Of a stretch of 6,376 bases of DNA, positions 5,164-6,376 are shown one piece after another. Location of the stretch: assembly GCA_964431205.1 (NCBI GenBank), contig CAYSIX010000227.1, positions 1 through 6,376 of the forward strand. The letters are read 5' to 3'. This DNA comes from CAYSIX01 sp964431205. GTDB taxonomy: Bacteria; Planctomycetota; Phycisphaerae; Phycisphaerales; Phycisphaeraceae. The notes under the pieces were generated by a model that had not been told where the DNA came from, ran no database searches, and saw only the letters and a list, made by a program, of their open reading frames with translations. Numbering within the stretch: the first letter of the stretch is position 1; every line of letters begins with the position of its first letter. Position numbers and translations under genes: made by a program.

Positions 5164-5343
5164 TCAGGTGTCTCGGTCACCCGGGTCGATGTCGAGCTGG
5201 CTGTGCATGTGATTGGCCGCCTCGGGCTTGCGCAGCACCCGCGAGATGCACCACGCCAGCAGGCCCGTGACGAACCCCACCGACAGGATCATCGTGATCC
5301 ACCCGCCGAGGGTCAGGCCCTGAGCGACGAGCCAGACGCTCAT
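5164..5343 (-). CDS. Small single-span membrane protein, MetS-like accessory subunit of the NSS symporter
   Basis: A 59-residue protein. One hydrophobic helix, about WITMILSVGFVTGLLAWCIS (15-34), is followed by RVLRKPEAA and a polar tail rich in H, D and R. This architecture, with a basic 'LR.PE' just after the helix, resembles the small subunit of two-component NSS transporters such as MetS of the methionine/alanine importer MetPS of Corynebacterium. Its ATG overlaps the stop of the NSS gene by ATGA, the usual sign of translational coupling between partner subunits. A strong AGGAGG (5356-5351 on the - strand) lies 7 nt before this ATG, so I reject the longer frame starting upstream at 5382. 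The expected role is to sit in the inner membrane with the symporter and be needed for its activity or stability. Size, topology and position are seen; the MetS relationship is inferred. Confidence 0.8.
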   Translation of the reverse strand: MSVWLVAQGLTLGGWITMILSVGFVTGLLAWCISRVLRKPEAANHMHSQLDIDPGDRDT

Positions 5344-6376
5344 ATCCGCACCTCCTGCTGCCGATGCTCGTAGCGGTTCCATCGCTTGACCGACTGGGCA
5401 ATGATAAGCAGGAAGAAGCCGATGACCAGCGCGATGAAGCCCACGGACATGCCGACGGTCACGTCACGGAAGATGCGCGCGAACATGCTGTCCTCGCCCT
5501 TGCGGAACTCGCCCCAGAGGAACGCGATGAAGATGACCCCGAGATAGGGCGGCGCGATCCACCTCAGCACGAAGCCGACGATCCGCGGCACGCGGAGCTC
5601 GGCGCCACGGTCCAGCTCGGCCATGCCCCGCTGCGGGCCCAGCACCCAGCCGAACAGGATGGTCTGGAACAGGGCGAGCACGTAGATGAAGAACGTGCCG
5701 ACCCAGAAGTCAAACGTCCCCAGGGCCAGCGTGCCCTGTGAGAAGTAGAGGACGAAGCCCGTGCCGCAGAGCGTGATGAACCCCAGGATCGACACGGACG
5801 CGCGGCGGTTCACGCCCAGGCCCTCTTCGAGCAGCGCGATCGCCGGCTGAAGCATCGAGAGCGAGCTGGTCACCGCCGCGAGAAAGAGCAGGAAGAAGAA
5901 GAGGAAACCGACCATGTAGCCCATCGGCATGAACTCGAAGACCATCGGCAGCGTCTGGAAGCCGAGGTTGAACGAGGAACCGGCGACGGCGGTCACCGCC
6001 GCGGCGCCCAGGAAGATGAACGCGGCGGGGATGATGATCATCCCGCCCAGGGCCACCTCGCAAAACTCGTTGCCCGCCGACGCCGACAGCGCGCTGAGCG
6101 CGATGTCGTCGTCCGGCTTCAGGTAGCTGGAGTAGGTGATGATGATGCCGAACCCGACCGACAGGGAGAAGAAGATCTGCCCGGTCGCGGCCAGCCACAT
6201 CTCCGGGCGCATCAGCGAGCTGATGAAGCCGGCCCAGAACTCCTCATCCCCGCCCCGCGGGTTCCACATGAAGCCCAGGCCGTCCAGGACCGATCGCCCC
6301 TCGTACGCCGGCAGGGTCAGCACACGCAGCAGCACCAGCAGGGCGCAGACGATCAACGCCGGCATCGCGATCAGGC
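5340..6376 (-). CDS. Sodium:solute symporter, NSS/SLC6 (LeuT-type) family, C-terminal part
   Basis: Partial; the frame stays open through the right edge, so the Met at 6365 is internal. About 345 residues are visible, covering LeuT-like TM5 to TM12. With that Met as 1: TM5 MPALIVCALLVLLRVLTLP; TM6 with the unwound motif GQIFFSLSVGFGIIITYSSY (62-81); TM7 beginning GNEFCEVALGG (98-108); SFNLGFQTLP (131-140); TM8 with FLAAVTSSLSMLQP (161-174); then four further hydrophobic helices ending near residue 325 and a basic tail. Compared with LeuT, sodium-site positions look kept: S67 (LeuT T254), N99 (N286), and A163, T166 and S167 (A351, T354, S355). It should therefore be a functional Na+-driven importer in the cytoplasmic membrane. 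Likely substrates are amino acids or related small amines; the exact one is not readable because TM1 and TM3 are missing. It is co-transcribed with, and overlaps by 4 bp, the small subunit gene downstream. Confidence 0.93.
   Translation of the reverse strand, partial: LIAMPALIVCALLVLLRVLTLPAYEGRSVLDGLGFMWNPRGGDEEFWAGFISSLMRPEMWLAATGQIFFSLSVGFGIIITYSSYLKPDDDIALSALSASAGNEFCEVALGGMIIIPAAFIFLGAAAVTAVAGSSFNLGFQTLPMVFEFMPMGYMVGFLFFFLLFLAAVTSSLSMLQPAIALLEEGLGVNRRASVSILGFITLCGTGFVLYFSQGTLALGTFDFWVGTFFIYVLALFQTILFGWVLGPQRGMAELDRGAELRVPRIVGFVLRWIAPPYLGVIFIAFLWGEFRKGEDSMFARIFRDVTVGMSVGFIALVIGFFLLIIAQSVKRWNRYEHRQQEVRI

Overview
The window is GC-rich bacterial DNA with tightly packed genes on both strands. 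Strong preference for G/C-ending codons, an AraC regulator beside a PhyH dioxygenase, a secreted propeller-like protein and an NSS symporter with a small partner all fit a planctomycete-type (perhaps Phycisphaerae) or similar high-GC environmental bacterium. That placement is inference, because no taxonomic marker gene is present. A run of ten Ns at 2925-2934 shows that this is draft, probably metagenomic, sequence.

Layout, left to right. (1) The C-terminal 93 residues of a probable ATP sulfurylase (+ strand, cut by the window edge). (2) An AraC-family regulator (- strand, 384-1232), divergent from a PhyH-family Fe(II)/2-oxoglutarate dioxygenase (+ strand, 1352-2128). Their 119-bp shared promoter region holds two TGTCAA boxes exactly 21 bp apart and a good candidate leaderless promoter for the regulator. 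(3) A secreted, propeller-like protein (- strand, 2154-3412), convergent with the dioxygenase and interrupted by the assembly gap. (4) A glycine-cleavage H protein, gcvH (+ strand, 3564-3944), divergent from the propeller gene and followed at once by a perfect 8-bp hairpin. (5) An amidohydrolase-2-like TIM-barrel protein (+ strand, 4135-5097) in which the expected metal ligands appear substituted. (6) On the - strand, the C-terminal two thirds or so of a LeuT-type sodium:solute symporter (NSS/SLC6 family), whose stop codon overlaps by ATGA the start of a 59-residue single-span protein resembling small subunits of the MetS type.

The genes do not form one pathway. The clear functional units are the regulator/dioxygenase pair and the symporter/small-subunit operon. 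The H protein stands without gcvT or gcvP in this window. The most unusual item is the metal-ligand-poor amidohydrolase homologue, a candidate pseudoenzyme. No RNA gene, insertion sequence, phage gene or CRISPR array was seen, and I found no convincing evidence of a wholly new multi-gene system.
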